From Mesorhizobium_B sp963522145 (GTDB taxonomy: Bacteria > Pseudomonadota > Alphaproteobacteria > Rhizobiales > Rhizobiaceae), in contig CAUQXI010000018.1 of the NCBI GenBank assembly GCA_963522145.1, positions 1 to 64,000 of the forward strand: a DNA stretch of 64,000 nt, given 5' to 3'. A program made the position numbers and the translations under genes. Under the pieces are notes generated by a model. That model was not told the origin of the DNA, did no database searches, and worked only from the letters and a program-made list of their open reading frames with translations. Shown here in pieces: positions 43,558-51,982 of the stretch. Positions within the stretch are counted from its first letter, which is position 1; each line of letters starts with the position of its first letter.

Positions 43558-45027
43558 ATGACCAGCCAGATTATTCCCGTCGATCCGTTCGACTTCATCG
43601 TGTTCGGCGCGACTGGCGACCTCGCGGAGCGCAAGCTTTTGCCCGCTTTGTTTCAGCGTCAGAAAGGCGGCCAGTTCCAGGAGCCGACGCGGATCATCGG
43701 CGCGTCGCGCACCAGCATGGACACGGCGCAGTATCGCGAGTTCGCCGAAAAGGCGCTGCGCGACCATGTGCCTGCAAAAGAGCTCGACGAGGATCAGCTC
43801 AAGACGTTTCTTGACCGACTCTCCTATGTCACCGTCGATGCGCGCTCCGGCGAGGGCTTCGAGGGCATCAAGCAGCTGCTGGGCAGCGACGAGCGCATCC
43901 GTGTCTACTATCTCGCTGTCGGACCTGAACTGTTCGGCTCGATCGCGAAACATCTCGGCGAAAAGGAACTCGTCACTTCGGCCTCGCGGATCGTGGTGGA
44001 AAAGCCGATCGGACGCGATCTCCGCTCTGCCGAGGCATTGAACGACGAGATCGGCCGCCACTTCTCCGAACACCAAATCTTCCGCATCGATCACTATCTC
44101 GGCAAGGAAACGGTGCAGAACCTGATGGCGATGCGCTTCGCCAATTCGCTCTACGAGCCGCTCTGGAACTCAGCCCATATCGACCATGTGCAGATCACGG
44201 TGGCAGAAACCGTGGGGCTCGAGGATCGCGTGAGCTACTATGACAAGGCAGGGGCTCTGCGCGACATGGTGCAGAACCACATGCTCCAGCTTCTCTGCCT
44301 CGTCGCCATGGAGGCGCCGGCGACGCTGGAAGCGGATGCCGTCCGTGACGAAAAGCTCAAGGTCCTGCGCACGCTCAAGCGGATCAACGGCGCCGAGTCG
44401 CCCAAGATGACCGTTCGCGGACAATACAAGGCGGGCGCCTCGGCAGGCGGCGCGGTCAAGAGCTATACGGAGGAGCTTGGCAGCGACAGTTCGACCGAAA
44501 CCTTTGTGGCGATCAAGGCCGAACTGGAGAACTGGCGCTGGGCCGGCGTGCCGTTCTACCTCCGCACGGGCAAGCGCCTGGCGTCGCGTGTGTCCGAGAT
44601 CGTGATCGAGTTCAAGGCGATCCCGCATTCCATCTTCGAGGAAAGTGCCGGCACCATCTCGGCCAACCAGCTCGTCATCCGCCTGCAGCCGGATGAAGGC
44701 GTCAAGCAGATCATCATGATCAAGGAACCCGGTCCCGGCGGCATGCGCCTGCGCAGCGTTCCGCTCGACATGACCTTTGCGGAGTCCTTTGCCGAGCGTA
44801 ATCCGGAGGCCTATGAGCGCCTGATCATGGATGTCGTGCGCGGCAATCAGACCCTCTTCATGCGGCGCGACGAGGTGGAAGCCGCATGGAAGTGGGTCGA
44901 CCCGATCCTGCAGGCCTGGGCGGAGAACCGGCAAGAGGTGCAGCTCTACACGGCCGGCACCTGGGGCCCGTCCTCCTCGATCGCGCTGATCGAGCGCGAC
45001 GGCCGCACCTGGCACGAAAGCGACTGA
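43558..45027 (+). CDS. zwf: Glucose-6-phosphate 1-dehydrogenase
   Basis: NADP-dependent entry to the oxidative pentose phosphate and Entner-Doudoroff pathways. The 489-residue protein has FIVFGATGDLAERKLLPALF (coenzyme binding, residues about 13-32), the active-site RIDHYLGKE near 179, VEKPIGRDL, and VPFYLRTGKRL. The ATG at 43558 starts MTSQIIPVDPFD as in rhizobial homologs; a frame open from 43507 has no homology. Its TGA shares a base with the pgl ATG. The usual third gene, edd, does not follow here. Confidence 0.97.
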   Translation: MTSQIIPVDPFDFIVFGATGDLAERKLLPALFQRQKGGQFQEPTRIIGASRTSMDTAQYREFAEKALRDHVPAKELDEDQLKTFLDRLSYVTVDARSGEGFEGIKQLLGSDERIRVYYLAVGPELFGSIAKHLGEKELVTSASRIVVEKPIGRDLRSAEALNDEIGRHFSEHQIFRIDHYLGKETVQNLMAMRFANSLYEPLWNSAHIDHVQITVAETVGLEDRVSYYDKAGALRDMVQNHMLQLLCLVAMEAPATLEADAVRDEKLKVLRTLKRINGAESPKMTVRGQYKAGASAGGAVKSYTEELGSDSSTETFVAIKAELENWRWAGVPFYLRTGKRLASRVSEIVIEFKAIPHSIFEESAGTISANQLVIRLQPDEGVKQIIMIKEPGPGGMRLRSVPLDMTFAESFAERNPEAYERLIMDVVRGNQTLFMRRDEVEAAWKWVDPILQAWAENRQEVQLYTAGTWGPSSSIALIERDGRTWHESD

Positions 45028-45731
45028 TGGCCGGATCACCGAGCTACCAGTGGCGCGAGTTTTCCTCGCGCGACGCGCTTGCCAAGGCGCTGAGCGAGCA
45101 TGCGGGACAAGTTCTGCGTGACGGCATCTTGGAGCGGAGCGCGGCATCGCTTGCCGTGTCCGGCGGCTCGACGCCGAAGCTCCTCTTCGAGCGGCTGTCG
45201 CAAGCCGATCTGCCGTGGGATGCCGTGACGATCACCTTGTGCGACGAGCGTTTCGTGTCGCCCACCTCATCTCGTTCCAACGAAGCGCTAGTGCGGGACT
45301 ATCTGCTTCAGGGACGCGCGGCAGAGGCGCGCTTCCTTCCCCTGTTCGCGGATATCGCCAGTGTCGAGGAGGCAGCGTTATCGGCGGACGATGCTGTCGG
45401 CGCCCTGCCACTCCCGCTCGACATGGCCGTGCTCGGCATGGGGGAGGACGGGCACACGCTTTCCTTCTTTCCCGACGCGGTAGAGCTTGAAGCAGCGCTT
45501 GATCCCGCTTCCGAAACTCGTGTGATCGCCATTCACGCGCCGAGCGCGGGGGAGCCGAGGCTGACGCTCACGCTGCCGCTGATCTCAGAGGCGCGGAACG
45601 TCGTGCTTCACATCGAAGGCGCCGCGAAACGCGCGGCGTTCGAGCGCGCGATGACAGGGCCGGAGCGCCTGCCCATCCGCCGCGTGCTGGAAAGCGTCGC
45701 GCGCCCGCCGATCGTCTTCTGGGCGCCCTGA
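45027..45731 (+). CDS. pgl: 6-phosphogluconolactonase
   Basis: Hydrolyses 6-phosphogluconolactone, the product of Zwf. The 234-residue protein has the SugIsomerase-like motifs AVSGGSTPKLLFERL near residue 44, ITLCDERFVSPTSSRSN near 70 and LGMGEDGHTLSFFP near 134. The ATG overlaps the zwf stop (TGATG), giving coupling. The next gene, uvsE, is convergent 7 bp away, with no terminator visible. Confidence 0.95.
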   Translation: MAGSPSYQWREFSSRDALAKALSEHAGQVLRDGILERSAASLAVSGGSTPKLLFERLSQADLPWDAVTITLCDERFVSPTSSRSNEALVRDYLLQGRAAEARFLPLFADIASVEEAALSADDAVGALPLPLDMAVLGMGEDGHTLSFFPDAVELEAALDPASETRVIAIHAPSAGEPRLTLTLPLISEARNVVLHIEGAAKRAAFERAMTGPERLPIRRVLESVARPPIVFWAP

Positions 45732-45738
45732 TCGCGTC

Positions 45739-46791
45739 TTACGCGGCCTCGCCGAGATCCTCCTCATCGCCGCCGAGTGCGGCTTCCTCCGCTTCCAGGC
45801 TTGCGCCGTCTTCGGCGAAGAGGCCGAAGCGGGCGGCGATGTCGGGCGCGTAGCGGAGAAGATCGGGGCGGAGCTTCATCAGGCTCAGATCCTTGCTCTT
45901 CGATTCCAGCATCACGTCGAAGACCAGCCCTTCCGCGTCTCGCATGAAGCGGGCGAACTCGAAGGGGTTCACGAAATCCGCGTGTCCGGTCCAGACCGGA
46001 GGAGCAAGCACCTTCTGCTTCTTGCCGGTCTTGCGGTCCTTGCGCTCGAGCGTGCGCAGCTCCGTGCGCGGCGAGGAAAAGTGGATCTTCGGGCGCACGC
46101 CTTCGGGCCAGCTTCGGAGCACGCCGCGCAGGCCCTCCACCATGTCGAGGCGCTCCGGGTTCAGACACCAGTGATGCTGGTAGTCGAAGATCAGCCGCAC
46201 GCCGGTGCGCTCGTGGATCCAGAGCACGTCGGACACGGAAAAGCGCAGATCGTCGTTTTCGAGCACCAAGCGCCGCCGCACCGGCTCGGGCAGCGTTTCC
46301 CACGTCTCCGCCCAGCGCGCGCGGGACGCTGCGTGGTCGCCATAGACGCCGCCGACATGGGTGACGAGAACGGCTTCCGGCCCGAGTTCCATGCGATCGA
46401 GCATCTCGGCCTGGCTCGCGAGATCCCAGATGCTCTTGCGCGTGAGTTCCGGGTCGGGACTGTTGAGCAGGATGAACTGGCTCGGATGGAAGGACAGCCG
46501 CATGTCGAGTTCGCGTGCCTTGCGGCCGAAGGCCTGCAGCTCGGCGTCGCTTTCCTTCACCAAGTCGTGGAACTGCGGCATGTCCGGGTGCGTCGCGTAG
46601 GGCGCGATATCCGACGACATGCGGTACATGTTGATCCGGTGTTTCGCGAGGTAATCCAGCACCGCGTCGAGATACCCGAGGCTGACCTTGAGGTGCGGGT
46701 TCGACTGCCAGCGACGGGTATCGTTGCTTTTCAGGTCGTCGCGGCCCATCACCTTGACCGGGAAGCCCAGCCGCATCGAATGTTCGTTCAC
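45739..46791 (-). CDS. uvsE: UV damage endonuclease UvsE (UVDE)
   Basis: A TIM-barrel endonuclease of 350 residues that nicks DNA directly 5' of UV photoproducts and other lesions, starting an alternative excision repair. Family blocks are RLGFPVKVMG, HRINMYRMSSDIAPYATHP, RLSFHPSQFILLNS, VLVTHVGGVYGDHA, RLVLENDDLRFSVSDVL and the metal ligands in RLIFDYQHHWCLNP. The GTG at 46791 overlaps the TGA of the upstream DHH gene (GTGA), so translation is coupled; the ATG at 46776 would also be possible. An acidic tail (EEAALGGDEEDLGEAA) closes the protein. Confidence 0.92.
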   Translation of the reverse strand: MNEHSMRLGFPVKVMGRDDLKSNDTRRWQSNPHLKVSLGYLDAVLDYLAKHRINMYRMSSDIAPYATHPDMPQFHDLVKESDAELQAFGRKARELDMRLSFHPSQFILLNSPDPELTRKSIWDLASQAEMLDRMELGPEAVLVTHVGGVYGDHAASRARWAETWETLPEPVRRRLVLENDDLRFSVSDVLWIHERTGVRLIFDYQHHWCLNPERLDMVEGLRGVLRSWPEGVRPKIHFSSPRTELRTLERKDRKTGKKQKVLAPPVWTGHADFVNPFEFARFMRDAEGLVFDVMLESKSKDLSLMKLRPDLLRYAPDIAARFGLFAEDGASLEAEEAALGGDEEDLGEAA

Positions 46792-47855
46792 GGGTGGATC
46801 TCCAGTTCGGGGCCGAATTTCAGGTCGCGCAGAAAGGCGTTCCAGTCTTCGAAGCGGAGCGCGCCGCCGCTCGCCTGACGATGACCGTTGCCATATTGCT
46901 CGTCCGCGCCGGGCGGACGGTGCGCGGCGAAGAAGGCGATCAGGTCGGCATCCGTCGCGGTGCGCGCCGCGAAGTGGACGCGGTCGGGCGCATATCCGCT
47001 GTTTGCCGCGATCACGATCTTTCCCTTGAGGCGCGTGCGCCAGTTCTGCGCGATCAGCGGGTGGATCTGGCAGGGCGAGGAAAACGGGATGATCGCCACG
47101 TCGCCCACCACTTTCGGGCCGACGCGCCTGGCCTTGTCGAGCTCGGCCGCGACCTCGGCCTTGGCGGCGAGCAGCACGTCCGTTTCCGCGAACTGGCCGC
47201 TCGTGACATCCTTCGGCCCCTCGCCTTTCAAGAGCAGTGCGAGCGCAGGGCGCGCATCGGCGGAGGCCGAGCGGCGCGGGGCGTTGATCAGGGTCACGGC
47301 GGCGCGCAGCGCCGTGATGCCGTAGCGCTGCCGTGCCGCTTCCAGCTCCGGCCAGAACTCCTTGTCGGCCATGTCGCCGATGATGCCGAGCGCGGCCAGC
47401 CAGAGCAGGTCGTCCGTGCCGCCAAGTGCGGCGCAGGCACGGAAGGCGAGCAGGCTGGAAGTCGGGATCGGCGTGTCGCCCGCGCCCGAGATCGTCACCG
47501 CGCGCGGTGAAAAGCCGGTCGGCACGTGATGGTCCACGATCACGGTCGGCAGATGGGGCGCGATGTCTTCCGCCCGCGTGCCGAGATCGGTGACGACGAG
47601 CCCGCCCCAATCCGCCCCGTCCAGCTCGGCGCGCATCGTAGCGGACCACGCATTCTCGCCCCGACCGACGAGGCGCGGCTCGGCCTCCCAGCCGGCGGCG
47701 CGGAAGGCGCGCAGGACGATCGCGGTGGCCGACAGCCCGTCCGCATCGAAATGGCCCATCACCAGCACGGGCCTGTTGCGGCGAAAGGTTTCGAGCGCGC
47801 CGGCGAACAGGGTTTTCGGATCGCCAGCGGCGAGAAACGGATCGGTATGGGTCAT
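46788..47855 (-). CDS. DHH-family phosphoesterase, RecJ-like
   Basis: A 355-residue DHH/DHHA1 protein. The DHH domain has GHFDADGLSATAIVLRA near residue 34 and VIVDHHVPTGFSP near 105, supplying the metal-binding aspartates and histidines; GIIGDMADKEFW is near 157. The DHHA1 half (residues about 250-350) includes KGKIVIAANSGYAPDRVHF and ends near GNGHRQASGGAL, a substrate-binding block. It could be a single-strand exonuclease or an oligonucleotide/cyclic dinucleotide phosphodiesterase. It is coupled to uvsE, suggesting a role in the same repair pathway. Confidence 0.85.
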   Translation of the reverse strand: MTHTDPFLAAGDPKTLFAGALETFRRNRPVLVMGHFDADGLSATAIVLRAFRAAGWEAEPRLVGRGENAWSATMRAELDGADWGGLVVTDLGTRAEDIAPHLPTVIVDHHVPTGFSPRAVTISGAGDTPIPTSSLLAFRACAALGGTDDLLWLAALGIIGDMADKEFWPELEAARQRYGITALRAAVTLINAPRRSASADARPALALLLKGEGPKDVTSGQFAETDVLLAAKAEVAAELDKARRVGPKVVGDVAIIPFSSPCQIHPLIAQNWRTRLKGKIVIAANSGYAPDRVHFAARTATDADLIAFFAAHRPPGADEQYGNGHRQASGGALRFEDWNAFLRDLKFGPELEIHP

Positions 47856-47977
47856 GGCCCACTCAACGCCGTGTCCCTGCTTCCGTTCGGGTCACATGCC
47901 GCTTTGTTTACCGGTATTCGGTTCCCGCGTCTTTCGTCTGCGCCGGTTGCGCGACACGTTTCCGGTGGGAGGGCCGG

Positions 47978-48235
47978 TCAGGCTGACCCGGCCTCCCGCT
48001 CCTCGACCACCTCGCCGAACGGCATCACCAGCACGGTCCCGCCGCTCTCGTCGGTGACCTCGAAGCTGCAATCGAACCAGTCGCGGATCGCGTCCATACG
48101 GGTGCGGAAGACAAGATCATGCGCGGTCTTCAGTACATGCAAACGCAGCGCTTCCTCGTTCGGCAACTCATCGCCTTCGCGATCAGGAATCAGCCGGCTG
48201 CGATAACGCACGTTCAGGAAGTAGCGCTCGCCCAC
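47978..48235 (-). CDS. DUF6894 family small protein
   Basis: An 85-residue protein with the DUF6894 pattern: ERYFLNVRYRSRLIPDREGD, then LPNEEALRLHVLKTAHDLV and a closing strand FEVTDESGGTVLVMPFGEVV. Members are small, of unknown function, and common in Rhizobiales. The GTG at 48235 lies one base after the stop of the Crp-type gene, so the two are co-transcribed. The open frame extends further upstream into that gene, which is not credible coding. Confidence 0.82.
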   Translation of the reverse strand: MGERYFLNVRYRSRLIPDREGDELPNEEALRLHVLKTAHDLVFRTRMDAIRDWFDCSFEVTDESGGTVLVMPFGEVVEEREAGSA

Positions 48236-48236
48236 G

Positions 48237-48962
48237 TCACCTTTCCCGTTTGATCGGGAACTGGAACACGTTGGAGTATTCCCGTTCGGCAAACCCATAG
48301 GATTGGCCAGCGATCTGCTCCAGCTTTTCGCGATCGCGGATCGTGATGCGACCGCGCAATGCCCGGATCATGCCGCCGCTCTCCAGCATCTGCACCGCCA
48401 GTGTCACCCCAGGACGGCGGGTGCCCAGCATGATGCCCAGGAACTCGTGCGTCAAAGGCATCTCGTCCTGCTCCAGCCGGTCATGGGTCATCAGGAGCCA
48501 GCGCGCCAGCCGCTCCTCAAGGGAGTAGCCGGCATTCGCATAGGCCGTCTGGCTGACCTGCACCATGAAGGTATGAACGAAGCGCAGGAGAACAGCCCGC
48601 AACGTATCGCTCTGGTCCATCGCCGCCGTCAGGTTGACCGCCTCGATGCGCAACGCATCGCCCGGAGCTTGGATAACGCAGGTGTGCGGCGTGCGCTCGA
48701 CGCCGAGCACCACAGGCGCGCCGACCAGGCCCTCCCATCCCACCATGCCGACCTCGAAGCGGCCTTCCGCGGTATCGGCCACAATCGAAGCGATGCCCCT
48801 TTCGGGGAAGGTGACATGGGTGATCGTTTGTTCCGCCCTGAAGAGGTTCTGCCGCATCTCGTATGTGACGGCTTCAAGCTGGGGCTGCAGGAGGGCGAAG
48901 TCTTCAGGCGACAACGATGCCAGCAGACGGTTGTATATTGTTGACTGCGCAAGCTGAGCCAC
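48237..48962 (-). CDS. Crp/Fnr-family transcriptional regulator
   Basis: A 241-residue regulator. The cyclic-nucleotide-like beta-roll spans residues about 15-130 (FRAEQTITHVTFPERGIASI, RFEVGMVGWEGLVGAPVVLG), a long dimer helix follows, and a C-terminal helix-turn-helix lies at about 165-225 (LTHEFLGIMLGTRRPGVTLA, MIRALRGRITIRDREKLEQI). It has no Fnr-type cysteines for an iron-sulfur cluster. It is the common alphaproteobacterial subgroup of unknown effector. It faces away from the receiver-Crp gene across a 367-base gap. Confidence 0.9.
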   Translation of the reverse strand: MAQLAQSTIYNRLLASLSPEDFALLQPQLEAVTYEMRQNLFRAEQTITHVTFPERGIASIVADTAEGRFEVGMVGWEGLVGAPVVLGVERTPHTCVIQAPGDALRIEAVNLTAAMDQSDTLRAVLLRFVHTFMVQVSQTAYANAGYSLEERLARWLLMTHDRLEQDEMPLTHEFLGIMLGTRRPGVTLAVQMLESGGMIRALRGRITIRDREKLEQIAGQSYGFAEREYSNVFQFPIKRER

Positions 48963-49329
48963 GCTCTAGCCTCCTGGTCGGGGGCAAGAGCCTAAGCTTT
49001 CTGAAGCTGTCTCCCAGCCGCCTGCGCCCGAACAAGTCGGCAAGCGATGTCCATGTATCTTCCTCCGATCAATCCAAGGCAATAGCTAATGTAAGTTTCG
49101 ACCGCCAACGTGGGTTTGGTATGATTTGGTACGCTCGGACGATGCACGCCGGAAGCACCTTTCCTCGCTGTGAAGACGTGATAAATTTCAAGTGCTTCAG
49201 CGGTTTAGCTTAATTTGAAAGGATGAAGCGTTCGCTTTGATACCGAGACCGACGCGAGGCTATCGCTGGCTGCGCTCCGGGCGCACAAAGGTTGAGCAAA
49301 ATTTCGTATCGACCTGAAGCTCCGCACCC
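48963..49329. other. Intergenic region between two Crp-type genes
   Basis: 367 bases between divergent regulator genes, lower in GC than the surroundings. I see no gene, strong hairpin or clear promoter; a short direct repeat TTTGGTA...ATTTGGTA lies around 49114-49131. Confidence 0.55.
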
Positions 49330-50535
49330 ATGCCTCGCCCTGTATGCCTTGTCTGTGAAGACGAAATACTGATCGGACTAGATGTCGAGGCCTGCCTCGA
49401 CCAGATCGGCGTGTCGGTCGCAGGTCCCTTCGCCAGCGTCGCCGATGCGCTGACATGGACCGAAGTCAACAAGCCCGATGTGGCAGTGCTCGATTACAAG
49501 CTTCGCGATGGCGAATGCACGCCGCTCGTGAACGCCTTGCGCGAGCATGACGTGCCCATCGTCATTCATTCCGGGTGGCGGCCGGATGAAGCCGACACGC
49601 CGCCCGTGATCAACGGCCTGCCCTGGATTTCAAAGCCTTTGGATTGCAACACGCTGTTAAAGGCGGTGGCCGCCGCCGCACCGTCGATCGTGCTTCCAGA
49701 ATGCGCAAAGAGGCCGCCGTCAGCCACCAGATCGGCAAGTGGAAGACAGATCTTTGAAATCAGTCAGTTAGGAGTTCCATTGACCCAGGTGATGATAAGG
49801 CGATTGAAGTCGCTCGGCCCGCTCAGCGAAGCCGCAGCACCGGGAATCGTGGATGCGGTGATCCGCACCTTTACCGTCAGGCCAAGCCAAGACATCGTGG
49901 TATCGGACACGCGGCAAAACAATTGCCATGTGCTGCTGGGCGGTATGGCTGCTGCTTACAAACGGCTGAGCGAAGGCAAGCGGCAGATCGTACGCTTCGC
50001 GATGCCGGGCGACTTCCTCGACCTGGACGGGTTTGTGGGCGGCGCAATGGACCACAGCATTTCAGCCCTCTCTCCATGCACGGTCGGAGTGATCCCGCAT
50101 CAGGCATTGCTGGATCTTATGCATGCACATCCCGACATTGCGCAGGCGCTCTGGCGTCTTACGCTTGCCGATGCGGCGGTGTTCCGGGAGTGGGTGGTCA
50201 ATGTCGGACAGCGCAACGCGCAGGAGCGTATCGCGCATCTCATCTGCGAGGTCGTTTCGCGACTGACGGAGGTGGGTCTCGCCATCGAGATCAGTGGCAA
50301 CAGGACCTTCTCGTGGCACCTTACGCAGAATGATCTTGCCGACGCGACAGGCATGTCGACCGTGCATGTCAACCGCTCGCTGCAGGAGCTTCGGGCGCGT
50401 GGCCTCGTTGAGGTCACCCGTGACAAGGTGACGATCTACGACTGGTTTGGCCTCAAAACCTTGGCCGACTTCAAGGCGGGTTATCTGTCAGTCGCGCTGC
50501 AGGATAACAGGGCGGCGGCTCAGAAATCTATGTAA
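49330..50535 (+). CDS. Response-regulator receiver fused to Crp/Fnr-type regulator
   Basis: A single 401-residue frame with two complete parts. Residues 1-118 are a receiver with intact pocket: acidic pair Glu10-Asp11, phosphoacceptor Asp55 in VAVLDYKL, Ser81 at the switch and Lys102 in SKPLD. A 30-residue linker follows. Residues about 150-385 are a Crp/Fnr regulator with a beta-roll (QNNCHVLLGGMAAAYKRLSE, FAMPGDFLDLDGFVGGAMDH) and a helix-turn-helix at 331-352 (LTQNDLADATGMSTVHVNRS). No kinase is adjacent. An internal ribosome binding site at 49770 could also give the Crp part alone. Confidence 0.88.
   Translation: MPRPVCLVCEDEILIGLDVEACLDQIGVSVAGPFASVADALTWTEVNKPDVAVLDYKLRDGECTPLVNALREHDVPIVIHSGWRPDEADTPPVINGLPWISKPLDCNTLLKAVAAAAPSIVLPECAKRPPSATRSASGRQIFEISQLGVPLTQVMIRRLKSLGPLSEAAAPGIVDAVIRTFTVRPSQDIVVSDTRQNNCHVLLGGMAAAYKRLSEGKRQIVRFAMPGDFLDLDGFVGGAMDHSISALSPCTVGVIPHQALLDLMHAHPDIAQALWRLTLADAAVFREWVVNVGQRNAQERIAHLICEVVSRLTEVGLAIEISGNRTFSWHLTQNDLADATGMSTVHVNRSLQELRARGLVEVTRDKVTIYDWFGLKTLADFKAGYLSVALQDNRAAAQKSM
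49770..49782 (+). promoter_or_regulatory. Internal ribosome binding site with in-frame TTG
   Basis: AGGAG (49770-49774), five bases, then TTG (49780-49782), which is codon 151 of the fusion gene and in frame. It precedes exactly the point where stand-alone Crp-type proteins begin; an ATG at 49792 (codon 155) is a second option. Its use is inference. Confidence 0.45.
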
Positions 50536-50594
50536 TAGTCACCTACCTCCTGCGCACTATCTTAAGCGTTGATAGATCGAGCTGGAGAAGAACC

Positions 50595-50831
50595 ATGGTG
50601 GCAATCGACTTGAAGCCCATTGCGGTACGCACGGGCTGTAAGGACACCGTGGGTTGTCTGGTAATGGCCGACGACGAGCTTGTAGCCATCCTTGTCAAGC
50701 TCGATGACGCAATGCATGAAGCGGATCGGGGGAAATGGTTCCTGGAGGCGGGCTTCGGCAAGTTACGTCGCACGGAAACCTTTGAAAGCCTCGGTGAGGC
50801 AGAAGACTGGGTCCGCGAACTTGTGGTTTGA
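50595..50831 (+). CDS. Hypothetical 78-residue protein
   Basis: A small protein with a clear start (GGAG 9 bases before the ATG). It is predicted alpha/beta: strands around IAVRTGCKDTVGCLVMADDE and VAILVKLDD, then helices HEADRGKWFLEAGFGKL and EAEDWVREL. Two cysteines (15 and 21) may matter. I do not recognise a named family; similar small proteins occur in rhizobia. It lies 59 bp after the receiver-Crp gene on the same strand and may be transcribed with it. Confidence 0.7.
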   Translation: MVAIDLKPIAVRTGCKDTVGCLVMADDELVAILVKLDDAMHEADRGKWFLEAGFGKLRRTETFESLGEAEDWVRELVV

Positions 50832-50913
50832 ACCGCCGAACTGAATTCGGCTTCGAGACTCCGGTTGGCCTGATGCCAGCGCGGCTGTTCCGCCTCCTGC
50901 CACCTTCTGTCGA

Positions 50914-51882
50914 TTAGTAGGTCGTGCGCCTCTCCTCGCTCGGCGGCCTTCCGAACAGCAGCCGATAGCTCTGCGCGAAATAGCTGTGTGAGGTGAAGCC
51001 CGTCGCGATGGCGACGTCGAGGATGGGCATGTTGGTTTGGCGGAGGAGCTCGCGGGCGCGTTCGAGGCGGAGGCGCATGTAGTAGCGGCCGGGGGTGACG
51101 GAGAGGTGGCGCAGAAACAGGCGCTCGACCTGGCGCACCGACAATCCTGCCCCGCGCGCGAGCTGGACGGCGGACAACGGCTCGTCCAACGTGTCGGCCA
51201 TCTTTTCCACGATGCGACGCAGCTTCTCGGACTTGCCCGTGAGATCGCGCTCGGGGCCGACGCGCTGACGGTCTCCGGCGGAGCGGATGCGCTCGTGCTG
51301 GAACTGGTTGGCGACGGCGTTGGCGAGGTTCGCGCCCCAATCGGTGCGCACGATCTCCAGCATAAGGTCGATGGAGGTGGTGCCGCCGGCGCAGGTGTAG
51401 CGCTTGCGGTCGATCTCGAAGACATTGCCGGTGCATTCGATCTCCGGGAATTTTTCGAGGAACCCCGCGCGGTTCTCCCAGTGGATGGTGCAGCGGCAAT
51501 TGTCGAGCTGCCCGGCCTCGGCGAGAATCTGGGAGCCGACCGAGAGCGCGCCGAGCGCGGCACCCCGGCGTCCGAGCGCGCGGAGCGCGGCGAGCACCTT
51601 GCTTTTGCCTGGAAATTCGAGCGACAGCCCCGCGCAGACGAAAAGGATGTCGGCCGGCGGCAGGTCGGCCACCGCGTAATCGACCTTGAGCGGAAGGCCG
51701 TTCGACGCCACCGCGGCGTCGCCATCGGGGGAAGCGGTGGTCCAGGAATACACGTCGCGGTTCAGCAGGCGATTGGCGGAGCGCACCGTGTCGATCGCGG
51801 CCGCCAGGCTGAACATGGGAAACCGGTCCACCAGCAGGAAAGCGAAGCTGCGGCGGGTTTCCAGAGGCGTGCCGTCCGGCAT
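50914..51882 (-). CDS. GlxA-family AraC-type transcriptional regulator
   Basis: A 322-residue regulator with two parts. Residues about 10-180 form a DJ-1/PfpI (GATase1-like) sensor domain (FAFLLVDRFPMFSLAAAIDT, SVGSQILAEAGQLDNCRCT; the usual nucleophile position in GALSVGS is not a cysteine). Residues about 220-320 carry two AraC helix-turn-helix motifs (LSAVQLARGAGLSVRQVERL, ILDVAIATGFTSHSYFAQSY). The group includes GbdR and CdhR, which control quaternary-amine and arginine catabolism; the effector here is unknown. ATG 51882 is chosen by homology; one at 51921 adds 13 residues. Confidence 0.9.
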   Translation of the reverse strand: MPDGTPLETRRSFAFLLVDRFPMFSLAAAIDTVRSANRLLNRDVYSWTTASPDGDAAVASNGLPLKVDYAVADLPPADILFVCAGLSLEFPGKSKVLAALRALGRRGAALGALSVGSQILAEAGQLDNCRCTIHWENRAGFLEKFPEIECTGNVFEIDRKRYTCAGGTTSIDLMLEIVRTDWGANLANAVANQFQHERIRSAGDRQRVGPERDLTGKSEKLRRIVEKMADTLDEPLSAVQLARGAGLSVRQVERLFLRHLSVTPGRYYMRLRLERARELLRQTNMPILDVAIATGFTSHSYFAQSYRLLFGRPPSEERRTTY

Positions 51883-51982
51883 GGGGGTGCGGATCTCCGG
51901 CGCGAGTTGCGCGCGGAGCATGTTCTAGCGCGAAGGGGGAAAGCTGGCGAGACGGGCGACGCCGGCCTCCCGCCTCCCGTGT

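Noticed and set aside
45739..47862. A 707-codon frame that would fuse uvsE to an upstream arginine-rich sequence
   Set aside because: The upstream half is the wrong frame of the DHH gene; the GTGA overlap at 46788-46791 shows two separate genes.
47978..48298. A longer start for the DUF6894 gene at 48298
   Set aside because: It would overlap the Crp-type gene in another frame by about 60 bases and adds no conserved residues; GTG 48235 directly follows the stop.
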